This document shows positions 25,413 through 34,658 of a stretch of DNA of 47,657 nt, piece by piece. The number at the start of each line of letters is the position of its first letter. Positions within the stretch are counted from its first letter, which is position 1. The position numbers and the translations under genes are program-made. A model generated the notes under the pieces. That model searched no databases. It saw only the letters and a list, made by a program, of their open reading frames with translations, and was not told where the DNA came from. The stretch comes from CAZNFR01 sp964572225. Lineage in GTDB: Bacteria; Bacteroidota; Bacteroidia; Bacteroidales; GCA-2748055. The stretch lies in contig CAZNFR010000021.1 in assembly GCA_964572225.1 (NCBI GenBank), positions 1 through 47,657 of the forward strand, read 5' to 3'.

Positions 25413-28400
25413 TCTTACTGGAGTTAATCAGAGGCAAATCAACGTAAAACTCGGATCCCTTTCCTGGATCGGTATGATAGTTGATGACTCCCCCTGCATT
25501 ATTAATAATGTTCCTTACAATAGCCAGACCCAAGCCCATTCCACTGCTTTTGGTGGTAAAATTGGGCTGAAAGAGTTTTTCCCTGATTTCCGCAGGAATA
25601 CCCCTGCCATTATCTTTGATTGAAACCCTGGCAAAATTATCTATCTTTTCCAGCGTAATCAGTATCCGTATCTCTCTGTCGTCGGGTACCGCCTGGATAC
25701 CATTCTTGATCAGATTAATGAAAACCCTCGATAACTGTTTTTTATCAGCATATACAAACAGGGGTTCGTTTACCTTGTTTATATATTCTATTTCAGAGGA
25801 TTCATTTTCTTTGAACAGGTCTATGGTATTCATTAACTTCCCAGAGAGGTCTACCTCTTCATTTTTTGCCAGAGGCATTTTTGCAAAACTAGAGAATTCG
25901 GTTGCTATGGAAGACAGGTTGTCGATCTGTTCAATAAGCGTATGCGATATTTTATCCACCCTTTCACTCCATTCCTGGTCTCCTTTTTCCAGTGCTGTTC
26001 GTTGCAGATGTTGGATGCTCAGCTTCATGGGGGTGAGTGGATTTTTAATTTCGTGCGCGATCTGCTTGGCCATTTCCCGCCATGCCGACTCTCTTTCCGA
26101 TTTTGCCAGTAATTCGGCACTTTGCTGCAACTGGTCGACCATTTCGTTATACTCCTTTACCAGGCTGCCTACCTCATCATCCCCAGCGTAGTCAATCTTT
26201 TCGTTTTGCTCACTGAAGCTAATCATCGCGATTTTTTGCTGAAGAAGTCTTAAAGGAAGTGTAATGGTATTGGAAATGAAAACTGCGATGGTAAAACTTA
26301 GCAAGGAAAGAAGCACCACAATGTTAACGATCGCAACCACCAGATTGGTCACCTCCCTGGTTAATTCATCCTGGCGTGTGAAATATGGAAGGTTAAGGTA
26401 TGCAAGTAATTTGTTCTCAGTATTCACAAATGGAACATATACAGAAAGGTACCTTAGGTTACCCACCCTCTCACTATGCGCAAATTCAGATCGCTTATTG
26501 ACCTTCATCTCCGTATAAGCTTCAGCATTCATAAGCCTGGCGATCAGTCCGATCTCAAAAATCTCGGGGCGGGAAGTGGCAAGCATCCTGCCTTGTTCAT
26601 CAAAAAGATTAATGTCGGTCTGGAATACATTGGAGAACTTTTGCAACAGTTCATTCAGGTTAAAATAGCTGTCCGATCGCCATGTTTTCAGATCATCTTC
26701 AAATTCCAGCTTATGAATAAGCTCGATGTAGACCGACTGGACCTTTTCCTCCAAAAGTTCATATTGCCGATTTTTATACTGTTGAATGCTGAAGTAAACT
26801 GTACCGGCACCGACCAGAACAAAGGATACGAAGAGTACCGATGTCATGGCCATTTGAATTTTATTCTTAAAATTCCAGCGGGGTCGTATGGACATCGGAC
26901 TGATCCTGCTTACCGTCAGGAGAAAAATGAGAACCAGAAAATAAAAGCTGAAGTTGTAGGAAAAGGAAATCAGTATATCTACCCAAAATACGGAGGGCTT
27001 GGAAACAATTATCAGATTTTCAGAATCAATATGATAAATAATATGGTCGTGATCATCCATTCTGAACCTTTCAAATCCGTCATTTTCCGATGCATACACA
27101 TCACTCAGGGTAGGATAGGCGAATTCCCCATTGCTGGTAATGAGCCGTGATCTGCTATATTTAGCATAGGAAACGTCACCTGTAGCATCAAAATAGGAAT
27201 CCTCGAGAAGAAGTGCGGGATAACCCAGACCCTCTGCAATCAGACGGGTGTCCAACTCAATAAACAGGGTCAGCTCTTCTTCCCCGCTCAGCTCATAAAC
27301 CAGGGGTGCAAAATAACTGATTCTCCCATTGAGATTGTCCAGATAGTAAAAATCCGTATTGGGAACAGGCATGCCATTATCCAGAATGGTCTCATAAAAA
27401 AAGTCGTAACAATGGTACCATTCTTCTCCGGGTGGCGAAACAAAAACACTGTCCTCCGGCCCGCAAAGAGTAATCTGTAAATCATACTTATCCCAAAAGC
27501 CCCTGAAATACTTTCGTTCTATGGTTGAGTATAAAAAGTCAAAATCAAAATAAGGATCATTAAGGATCCCGATTATCTCTTCATCTGCCCTTAGCTTATT
27601 ATTAATTTCCGTCAAAAGCAATTCGGCAACGGGATCATGCTCCTCCGACAATTCCACCGCCATCATTTTCATTTCCGAATGGTTTTTTTCAAGCGAGAAC
27701 CGGGCCACCTCAGACACCGAAAAAACAGAAAAAAGAAGTACAAATACCACAAATGAAGAAAATCTGTACTCAAGTTTTCTTACAAACCGGTAATAGTACT
27801 GGAGAAAGGGGATCACCGAATAGAATATCACCGATTCAAGAGTAACTGCGGAAAGGTCCGAGATCAGATAGATGAAAAACAGTACCATCACCTGCATACT
27901 CACATAAATACCGGCAGGTTGCTTTTGCTTCATCAGTTCAAAAACCACCAAAAGCTTATCGGTCAACAAAGCATAAGCCGAAAAAAGAAGTGCGAGTATA
28001 AAAAAACCGATAAATGTGTATACCGAAAGGTCAAGTACCTTATAGGTTTCAAAAGAAATATCAGAATCAATAATAATGGAACGAAAGATCGAAACACTTA
28101 ACAGGAACATCAGAGAGCTAAAGAGGATCATTACAAAAATGATCCATATCCTGTAAACCCTGTATTTTTCAACAAACCGAAGTCTGAAACGAAAATTGGT
28201 GTAAAAGAGGTGAATAAAAAAGATCAGAAACCCGGTTATTAGCAGAAGATCTCCCAGGGATGGGAGAAGTGAAGACCGGGAAAAGCGGTTATAAGAAAAC
28301 AAATCAAGGTCGAAAAAGAAATGCGGAAACCGGAAATAGGTCATTAAAAAATAAATGCCTAACAGGAAAATCAGCGTGAGATAAAATACCAGATTCTTGT

Positions 28401-29136
28401 TTATAGAACTAACGATCGCATTGATCCGATTCAATAAAATCAACAAAAGTAGGAGGGCAATAGCATAAAGGAGAGTAACCAACACTTTCTGTACACCGGA
28501 AGATTTCTTCCCTGAAGAGAAATTCAGGGTGAATAGGTAATCTCCCGCCTTGTTGTAGATCCGGTTACTTTCGGGGGAGGGATTAAGCGTAATGCTTACT
28601 CCCGGTTCCAGACCCAATCTTTTATTAAAACCATTTTCAAGATACTGATTTTCATAGGGATACTCATCCTTAACAAGAATCAATCCATGCAAATGGCCCT
28701 GATCCGTTGTAAGGGTTTTCCGGTAGTAGATGGAATTTCCCAGGCTGATAACCGGTCCCATCGCCATAAGTCTTTCATCGGCAGGCACCGGAACCAGGTT
28801 GGTGCTCCAGAATTTCAGCTGATTAACCTGATAAAAAAAGAGAGAAAGCCCTTTCCGAAAATACAAGTCGGGATACTTTTGTTTGAATTCCTGGAAAACC
28901 ATGGAATCCGGTTCCTTCATAAAGAATTCTTCCTGGGTTTGTTCCATTACCTTATCCAGCTCGCCTTCAAGATCCAGAAACCTTTCCTGGAACAATAGGG
29001 TGTCTCTGTTGCTAAAATCCCTTTCACCGGTAAACCTGCCATAGACCATGGCCAGTAACAATACTGTTAGCAAACTTACCAACAAAAGCAGTATCCTTTG
29101 GAAGCCTTTACTTATGCCCTTTCCGGAAATCTTCAT
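25402..29136 (-). CDS. Large membrane sensor histidine kinase, NtrY-like
   Basis: A 1244-residue kinase. After an N-terminal helix and a sensor region (about 35-215), residues about 220-460 contain a cluster of six or more membrane helices. A large extracytoplasmic domain follows (about 480-735), then more helices, a second smaller extracytoplasmic segment (about 805-905), a helix and a HAMP-type linker. The kinase core is complete: H-box AHEIKNPLTPMKLSIQHLQR with His 1028, N-box NLIKNGIQAV, and G boxes DNGRGIP and GMGLGLAIVRNI. The H-box context is close to NtrY kinases, but I see no PAS domain. No response regulator gene is nearby, so it is orphan here. It overlaps the AI-2E transporter gene by 11 bases. 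Confidence 0.92.
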   Translation of the reverse strand: MKISGKGISKGFQRILLLLVSLLTVLLLAMVYGRFTGERDFSNRDTLLFQERFLDLEGELDKVMEQTQEEFFMKEPDSMVFQEFKQKYPDLYFRKGLSLFFYQVNQLKFWSTNLVPVPADERLMAMGPVISLGNSIYYRKTLTTDQGHLHGLILVKDEYPYENQYLENGFNKRLGLEPGVSITLNPSPESNRIYNKAGDYLFTLNFSSGKKSSGVQKVLVTLLYAIALLLLLILLNRINAIVSSINKNLVFYLTLIFLLGIYFLMTYFRFPHFFFDLDLFSYNRFSRSSLLPSLGDLLLITGFLIFFIHLFYTNFRFRLRFVEKYRVYRIWIIFVMILFSSLMFLLSVSIFRSIIIDSDISFETYKVLDLSVYTFIGFFILALLFSAYALLTDKLLVVFELMKQKQPAGIYVSMQVMVLFFIYLISDLSAVTLESVIFYSVIPFLQYYYRFVRKLEYRFSSFVVFVLLFSVFSVSEVARFSLEKNHSEMKMMAVELSEEHDPVAELLLTEINNKLRADEEIIGILNDPYFDFDFLYSTIERKYFRGFWDKYDLQITLCGPEDSVFVSPPGEEWYHCYDFFYETILDNGMPVPNTDFYYLDNLNGRISYFAPLVYELSGEEELTLFIELDTRLIAEGLGYPALLLEDSYFDATGDVSYAKYSRSRLITSNGEFAYPTLSDVYASENDGFERFRMDDHDHIIYHIDSENLIIVSKPSVFWVDILISFSYNFSFYFLVLIFLLTVSRISPMSIRPRWNFKNKIQMAMTSVLFVSFVLVGAGTVYFSIQQYKNRQYELLEEKVQSVYIELIHKLEFEDDLKTWRSDSYFNLNELLQKFSNVFQTDINLFDEQGRMLATSRPEIFEIGLIARLMNAEAYTEMKVNKRSEFAHSERVGNLRYLSVYVPFVNTENKLLAYLNLPYFTRQDELTREVTNLVVAIVNIVVLLSLLSFTIAVFISNTITLPLRLLQQKIAMISFSEQNEKIDYAGDDEVGSLVKEYNEMVDQLQQSAELLAKSERESAWREMAKQIAHEIKNPLTPMKLSIQHLQRTALEKGDQEWSERVDKISHTLIEQIDNLSSIATEFSSFAKMPLAKNEEVDLSGKLMNTIDLFKENESSEIEYINKVNEPLFVYADKKQLSRVFINLIKNGIQAVPDDREIRILITLEKIDNFARVSIKDNGRGIPAEIREKLFQPNFTTKSSGMGLGLAIVRNIINNAGGVINYHTDPGKGSEFYVDLPLINSSKNDE

Positions 29137-29181
29137 TGTCTGTTTCTTCTACTGGTCAAAATTACAAATTAGATTTGTATA

Positions 29182-29652
29182 TCAGCTATGGTGATAGGGT
29201 AAGCCTTTAATTATCGTAAAGGAGCGATAGAGCTGCTCCAAAAATATCAATCGAACCATCTGGTGTGAAAACGTCAGGTTTGACAGAGATATTTTGTCAT
29301 CCGCACGACTGTATACAGCCTCCGAAAATCCATAGGGACCCCCTATGATAAAGCAAAGATCTGCCCCCTCCAGGCTTTTTTTCTCAAAATACTCGGCCAT
29401 TTGGATCGAATCCGGTTTCCGTCCCCTTTCATCCAGCAGAATAACCCTTGCCCGGTCCGGTATTCTCTTTAGGATCAGCGCCCCCTCTTTTTCCATATGC
29501 TCATTCTGACTAAGTCCTCTGGTTGATTTAATATCAGGTAAAACAATTATTTCAAGGGGTATATAGTGTCTTAAGCGTCCGGAATATTCCTTAATCCCGG
29601 TTTCAATATATTTCTCCCTGGTTTTCCCCGTAAATAGTAGGGTGATTTTCAT
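29182..29652 (-). CDS. rlmH: 23S rRNA (pseudouridine1915-N3)-methyltransferase RlmH
   Basis: A 156-residue SPOUT-class methyltransferase that modifies pseudouridine 1915 in helix 69 of 23S rRNA. Signature features: an N-terminal MKITLLFTGKT-type strand, VILLDERGR, the SAM-binding knot loop FIIGGPYGFSEAVYSRAD, and the near-invariant C-terminus LTFSHQMVRLIFLEQLYRSFTIIKGLPYHH. Length and C-terminal motif are exactly those of the family. It is minus strand, 45 bases downstream of the histidine kinase promoter region, and read toward it only as a separate unit on the same strand (upstream of the kinase gene). Confidence 0.97.
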   Translation of the reverse strand: MKITLLFTGKTREKYIETGIKEYSGRLRHYIPLEIIVLPDIKSTRGLSQNEHMEKEGALILKRIPDRARVILLDERGRKPDSIQMAEYFEKKSLEGADLCFIIGGPYGFSEAVYSRADDKISLSNLTFSHQMVRLIFLEQLYRSFTIIKGLPYHHS

Positions 29653-29908
29653 GCCTTCCTGCTTTTGTTCCTATTTTTCTTGAATATTGGGAGGTTCAGC
29701 AAAGTATTTCAAAAATTTAGGAACCTGAAATCCCTGGGAATCCCCATTGTGCGGATCCATGGGACATGCGAAATGAACATTCCCTAATAAACCCATACTT
29801 CCTAAACCCTTTTTGTTATTTTTTTTAACTTGCGAAGGGTAAAGGTATGTATTTTGAATACAACAAAGGAAACACAGCGTTATTCTTTAAAATTAATAAC
29901 TTAAGCTC

Positions 29909-30307
29909 ATGATAAAGATCCGGAATAAACTACCCATATGGGGATTATTGACAGTCCTCCTTTCACAGAGCTTGTATGCACAGGGAGACAAGGAAATAGT
30001 AACACTTAGCTTTCGCACAGGTGATCCGGGACTGCTTATGGATTATTTTGAGGAAACCATACAGCTAAACATCCTGGACAATGAATCGGAATCGACCCGG
30101 GAACAGGCAGTGGAAATCCTGAAGAAATTTTTCAGGGAGAACCCCCCAAAAGATTTCAACATTAAATTCAGCAGCGACAAGGAAAATTCAAAATTTATCA
30201 TAGGATCCCTCCATACCGATAAAACTTCTTACAGGATCAATCTGTTCTTTAAGAAAAACGAGGGAAAAAACCTGATCCACCTTTTACGAATTGAAGAGGA
30301 GAACTAA
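29909..30307 (+). CDS. DUF4783-family exported protein
   Basis: A 132-residue protein with a signal peptide (IWGLLTVLLSQSLYAQ). The mature part resembles the NTF2-like DUF4783 family: GDPGLLMDYFEETIQLNILD, then EQAVEILKKFFRENPPKDFNIKF, and a closing SYRINLFFKKNEGKNLIHLLRIEEE. Members are found just upstream of nadC across Bacteroidetes, as here: the stop codon shares one base with the nadC ATG (TAATG). The function is unknown; the tight coupling hints at a shared expression need, but an exported protein beside a cytoplasmic NAD enzyme has no obvious direct role in NAD synthesis. Confidence 0.85.
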   Translation: MIKIRNKLPIWGLLTVLLSQSLYAQGDKEIVTLSFRTGDPGLLMDYFEETIQLNILDNESESTREQAVEILKKFFRENPPKDFNIKFSSDKENSKFIIGSLHTDKTSYRINLFFKKNEGKNLIHLLRIEEEN

Positions 30308-31161
30308 TGGAGAATTTTAAGAACCTTCTTAAAAAATCAATTAAGATCTGGCTGGAAGAAGATATTGGCGATGGAGACCATACCACACTTTCAACGATTC
30401 CGCCAGATGCTGCAGGAAAAGTTAAATTACTTTCGAAAGATGAAGGTATCATAGCCGGTATTGGAATCGTCAGGGAATTACTAAGCGAATTTGACGCCGG
30501 ACTCGTTACTGATGTTTTCATCAACGATGGGGAAAGCATAAGGGATGGGGATATTATTCTGGAAATCCGCGGAAGCGTAAGATCCCTCCTTCAAATTGAA
30601 AGGTTAATGCTGAATTTACTTCAAAGACTCAGTGGAATTGCCACCCGCACAAGGTATTTTGCCGAACTGATCAGCGAATACCATGCGAGAATACTGGATA
30701 CCCGTAAGACAACTCCCGGACTGCGACTTTTCGAGAAGGAGGCCGTACGGCTTGGCGGGGGTATGAATCACAGAACGGGTCTTTACGATATGATCCTTAT
30801 CAAAGACAATCATATTGACTTTGCAGGCGGAATTGAAAAAGCAATCGGTAAAGCCCGGTCCTATCTTAAGGAAAAAAATCTTTCCCTTAAGATAGAGGTG
30901 GAAGCACGAAATATTCAGGACGTGGGTATTATCCTGGAAACAGGTGGGGTTGACAGGATACTTCTGGATAATTTTACCCCCGATCTTACAAGATCTGCCA
31001 TAAAGATGATAAATCGTAGTACGGAGACGGAATCATCAGGCGGAATCACCGAGTTGAATATCCGGGAATATGCTGCCTGCGGAGTGGATTTTATTTCGGT
31101 AGGTGCCCTTACCCATCAGATTAAAAGTCTGGACCTGAGTCTCAAGGCTGCCTTCCGATAA
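30307..31161 (+). CDS. nadC: Nicotinate-nucleotide pyrophosphorylase (carboxylating)
   Basis: A 284-residue quinolinate phosphoribosyltransferase making nicotinate mononucleotide from quinolinate and PRPP in de novo NAD synthesis. Family motifs: EDIGDGDHTTLS near the N-terminus, LNLLQRLSGIATRT, the catalytic/phosphate region DTRKTTPGLRLFEKEAVRLGGGMNHR, and LYDMILIKDNHI. The C-terminal barrel strands IEVEARN, ILLDNF and GVDFISVGALTH complete the site. The ATG overlaps the DUF4783 stop by one base. Other nad genes are not in the window. Confidence 0.97.
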   Translation: MENFKNLLKKSIKIWLEEDIGDGDHTTLSTIPPDAAGKVKLLSKDEGIIAGIGIVRELLSEFDAGLVTDVFINDGESIRDGDIILEIRGSVRSLLQIERLMLNLLQRLSGIATRTRYFAELISEYHARILDTRKTTPGLRLFEKEAVRLGGGMNHRTGLYDMILIKDNHIDFAGGIEKAIGKARSYLKEKNLSLKIEVEARNIQDVGIILETGGVDRILLDNFTPDLTRSAIKMINRSTETESSGGITELNIREYAACGVDFISVGALTHQIKSLDLSLKAAFR

Positions 31162-31234
31162 TATCCCCTCTATCCATGATTCCCCAAAATCAAATCTGAA
31201 TATTGTTTCTTCTGTTTTATCCTAAATTTCACCT

Positions 31235-31876
31235 GTGAAAAAAAATCTTGCAGACCTTAGAAAAGAATACGGTATGAAGGGAATTCGTTTCGGGACTACC
31301 CCCGATAATCCTCTGGAACTTATTAAGAAATGGCTGGATGAATCCTTGAATTCCGGAATTACTGAACCGAACGCAATGATTCTTAGTACCATGGGAAAGC
31401 ATCAACGAATATCTTCCCGGACAGTTCTGCTTAAAGGAATTGAACAGGAGGGTCTGGTATTTTATACCAATTATGACTCACGAAAATCGGAGGAGATCAC
31501 AACACACCCAGGGGTTAGTCTGCTTTTTTTGTGGATTGAACTGGAAAGGCAGGTTCGGGTGGAAGGATTTGCCGAAAGAATACCGGGGGAATTGTCGGAC
31601 AAATACTTTCATTCACGGCCCCGAAGCAGCCAGATCGGAGCATGGGCTTCACCACAGAGCAAAAAAGTGAAGGACAGGGAAGAATTGAACAGAAAATACC
31701 AGGAGTATACCCTGAAATTTGAAGGAAAAGAGATTCCCCGCCCCTCCAACTGGGGTGGTTATCAGGTAATTCCGGATTATTTCGAATTCTGGCAGGGAAG
31801 GGCCGGCCGAATGCACGATCGGCTGGTTTACCAAAAGCATGAGGATGACTGGCTAAAATACCGACTGGCCCCCTGA
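31235..31876 (+). CDS. pdxH: Pyridoxamine 5'-phosphate oxidase
   Basis: A 213-residue FMN enzyme oxidising PNP/PMP to pyridoxal 5'-phosphate. The start is a GTG at 31235, because the family-conserved N-terminus LADLRKEYGMKGI lies before the first in-frame ATG (31274). Conserved segments: SSRTVLLKGIEQEGLVFYTNYDSRKSEEI (FMN contacts), RQVRVEGFAERI, HSRPRSSQIGAWASPQS, and the closing FEFWQGRAGRMHDR with the RLAP C-terminus. It follows nadC by 73 bases and ends exactly where the convergent valS gene ends, with no base between the two stop codons. Confidence 0.97.
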   Translation: MKKNLADLRKEYGMKGIRFGTTPDNPLELIKKWLDESLNSGITEPNAMILSTMGKHQRISSRTVLLKGIEQEGLVFYTNYDSRKSEEITTHPGVSLLFLWIELERQVRVEGFAERIPGELSDKYFHSRPRSSQIGAWASPQSKKVKDREELNRKYQEYTLKFEGKEIPRPSNWGGYQVIPDYFEFWQGRAGRMHDRLVYQKHEDDWLKYRLAP

Positions 31877-34519
31877 TCAGATTCCTAAATCCTTTAGTTG
31901 CTTTTCAAGCGACTGAATCTTCATTTCTGCATCACTCTGCTTATCCCTTTCCTTTTTTATTACGGATTCGGGTGCATTCTCCACAAAACGTTGATTATTC
32001 AGTTTCTTCATGACGGATGTCAGGAATCCTTTGGTATATTCAAGTTCTTCCTTCAGCTTTTTAATTTCGGCCTCCTTATCTACCTTGTCTCCAACCACCA
32101 GGTAATACTCCGTATCCTTGATAATAAAAGAGACCGCTCCCTCAGGTTTCATTTCCAGCCTTTCCATGGTGGATATGCCTGCGAGCTTCCGTATTACTGC
32201 GGTCAGTTCCTGCTTCAATTCATCCTTTCCGGTGATATATCCCAGCTCGAGTTTTTCTCTTACCGGGATTTGCTTTTCGTTTCGGATGTTTCGAACGGTG
32301 GTAACCACCTGTTTTACCTTTTCAAATTCATCCAGCAATTCCCGGTTTACCTCTCCTGCAACGGGAAGCGGAGACACCGTCAGGCTCTCCCCCTCTTTGC
32401 GTTCCTTAAGGAAGTGCCATATTTCTTCGGTTATGAATGGCATAAAGGGATGAAGAAGAGATAACAAGCGTTCGATAAAATCAAGGATGGTATCATAGCT
32501 TATTCGGTCAATGGATTCACCAAAACCAGGTTTAATGATTTCCAGGAACCAGGATGAGGCATCCTCCCAGAAAAGACGGTAGATGGACATTAATGCTTCC
32601 GAGAGTCTGAACTGCTCATACTGTCCTTCCATTTGCAGTATTACCTCATTTAGTCTGCTGTTAAACCATTGAATCGCAGCTGAGGTTTCGGGAGGCTGCC
32701 CGGCACTTTCATCCACCTTCATGGATTTGATCAAACGGAATACATTCCAGATCTTATTCCCAAAATTTCTTCCCTGTTCGGTCAGGCTTTCATCAAAAAG
32801 CAGATCATTTCCTGCAGGAGAGCAAAGAAGCATTCCCACACGTACCCCATCGGCACTGTATTTTTTAATAAGATCAAGGGGATCGGGACTGTTGCCCAGG
32901 GATTTGGACATTTTTCTTCGTTGACTATCCCTCACAATTCCGGTTAAGTAGACATTATTAAAAGGTTTTTCACCCCTGAATTCGTAACCGGCAATGATCA
33001 TCCTGGCCACCCAGAAGAACAGGATCTCCGGAGCTGTAACCAGATCGTTGGTAGGGTAATAATACTGAATATCCTTGTTATCCGGATTACGGATCCCGTC
33101 GAATACAGAGATGGGCCAGAGCCAGGAAGAGAACCAGGTATCCAGCACATCGGGATCCTGATGAAGGTCATCCAGGGTAAGGTTGGGATTTCCTGATTTT
33201 TTCCTTGCCTCCGCCACTGCATCAGCTTCCGAAAGCGCTACCACAAAATCATCGGGTCCTGGATTCTCTCCATAGTAATACGCCGGGATCCTGTGACCCC
33301 ACCAGAGCTGACGAGAGATACACCAGTCTTTCACATTTTCCATCCAATGCCTGTATGTGTTTACAAATTTTCCAGGCACAAGCTTAACCGTTTCATTCAG
33401 AACACTTTCCAGGGCAGGGGCAGAGATCCCTTTCATACTAAGGAACCATTGCATAGAAAGCTTGGGTTCAATTACCGCATCGGTACGTTCGGAAAAACCT
33501 ACTTTGTTAACATAATCCTCCATTTTCAGAAGATTACCTTCAGCCTCCAGTTGGGTTACAATTTCTTTTCTTACCTCAAACCGGTTCTTCCCGACAAACA
33601 ATTTTGCTTTGCTGTTCAGGGTTCCATCGTCGTTAAAAATATCAATGCTTTCAAGTTTATGCTTGATTCCGAGGTGATAGTCATTCTCATCGTGTGCAGG
33701 CGTAACCTTCAACGCACCGGTTCCGAACTCCCTGTCGACATACTCATCCTGAATTAGCGGCACAGAGCGGTTAATGAGGGGAACGAGCAGCTTTTTGCCA
33801 TGAAAACGGGTAAATCTTTCATCACCGGGATGAACACAAACCGCGGTATCACCCAGTATGGTTTCCGGGCGGGTGGTTGCGATCACGATATGATCATCCT
33901 CTCCTTCCACAAAGTACTTCACATAATACAGTCTGGAGCTTACCTCACGATAGTTTACCTCTTCGTCGGAAACGGCTGTTTTGGCCTGGGGGTCCCAGTT
34001 TACCATTCGCACCCCTCTGTATATTAATCCCTTATTATATAGATCAACAAATACCTTCAGAACACTTTCGGAACGTTCTTCATCCATGGTAAAACACTCC
34101 CTCCTCCAGTCGAGCGATGCCCCCAGCTTTCTGAGCTGTTGAAAAATAATCCCTCCGTGTGTATGCGTCCATTCCCAAGCATGCTCCAGAAACTCTTCAC
34201 GGGTAAGATCCTTTTTCTCGATCCCTTCAGCTTTTAATTTGGCTACCACTCTGGCCTCGGTGGCAATGGAAGCATGGTCGGTGCCCGGAACCCAGAGCGC
34301 ATTCTTACCCTGCATACGGGCCCTCCGGATCAATACATCCTGGATGGTATTATTCAACATATGCCCCATGTGCAGAACACCTGTTACATTGGGAGGAGGG
34401 ATGACGATACAATAGGGTTCACGATCATCCGGATCCGATTCAAAAAAACGGTGTTTCATCCAGTATTCATACCATCGGGATTCGGTTTTCGCGGGATCGT
34501 ACTTTGGAGGTATTTCCAT
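31877..34519 (-). CDS. valS: Valyl-tRNA synthetase
   Basis: An 880-residue class Ia synthetase. The HIGH-type motif is PPPNVTGVLHMGH (about residues 41-53) and the KMSKS motif is RRKMSKSLGN (about residue 536). The editing domain carries ATTRPETILGDTAVCVHP and GTGALKVTPAHDENDY; the threonine-rich ATTRPE loop is for hydrolysis of mischarged Thr. The anticodon-binding domain and the C-terminal coiled coil typical of ValRS (EAEIKKLKEELEYTKGFLTSVMKKLNNQRFVENAPESVIKKERDK) complete it. Length is standard. No T-box is expected or seen. It is divergent from panE. Confidence 0.98.
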   Translation of the reverse strand: MEIPPKYDPAKTESRWYEYWMKHRFFESDPDDREPYCIVIPPPNVTGVLHMGHMLNNTIQDVLIRRARMQGKNALWVPGTDHASIATEARVVAKLKAEGIEKKDLTREEFLEHAWEWTHTHGGIIFQQLRKLGASLDWRRECFTMDEERSESVLKVFVDLYNKGLIYRGVRMVNWDPQAKTAVSDEEVNYREVSSRLYYVKYFVEGEDDHIVIATTRPETILGDTAVCVHPGDERFTRFHGKKLLVPLINRSVPLIQDEYVDREFGTGALKVTPAHDENDYHLGIKHKLESIDIFNDDGTLNSKAKLFVGKNRFEVRKEIVTQLEAEGNLLKMEDYVNKVGFSERTDAVIEPKLSMQWFLSMKGISAPALESVLNETVKLVPGKFVNTYRHWMENVKDWCISRQLWWGHRIPAYYYGENPGPDDFVVALSEADAVAEARKKSGNPNLTLDDLHQDPDVLDTWFSSWLWPISVFDGIRNPDNKDIQYYYPTNDLVTAPEILFFWVARMIIAGYEFRGEKPFNNVYLTGIVRDSQRRKMSKSLGNSPDPLDLIKKYSADGVRVGMLLCSPAGNDLLFDESLTEQGRNFGNKIWNVFRLIKSMKVDESAGQPPETSAAIQWFNSRLNEVILQMEGQYEQFRLSEALMSIYRLFWEDASSWFLEIIKPGFGESIDRISYDTILDFIERLLSLLHPFMPFITEEIWHFLKERKEGESLTVSPLPVAGEVNRELLDEFEKVKQVVTTVRNIRNEKQIPVREKLELGYITGKDELKQELTAVIRKLAGISTMERLEMKPEGAVSFIIKDTEYYLVVGDKVDKEAEIKKLKEELEYTKGFLTSVMKKLNNQRFVENAPESVIKKERDKQSDAEMKIQSLEKQLKDLGI

Positions 34520-34551
34520 GAGAAATTATTTCAGGAATTAAAAAATCACCG

Positions 34552-34559
34552 CAAAATTA
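34552..34559 (-). promoter_or_regulatory. Candidate -7 element upstream of valS
   Basis: On the minus strand TAATTTTG (followed by C) matches TAnnTTTG exactly, 33 bases before the valS ATG. The same TAATTTTGC string occurs upstream of rluB. I do not see a clear TTTG at the expected distance further upstream. Confidence 0.4.
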
Positions 34560-34658
34560 ATAAAATACCCAGGAATCATTCCACCGAAATTCATGAAAAG
34601 GCAAAAAGCTTGGTAAATAATGCTGCAATCCCTAACTTAGGGAAAACCTGTTTCATCC

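Noticed and set aside
26476..27150. Plus-strand open frame of over 220 codons inside the histidine kinase gene
   Set aside because: Antisense to a protein with good domain support; no signal, motif or ribosome-binding site.
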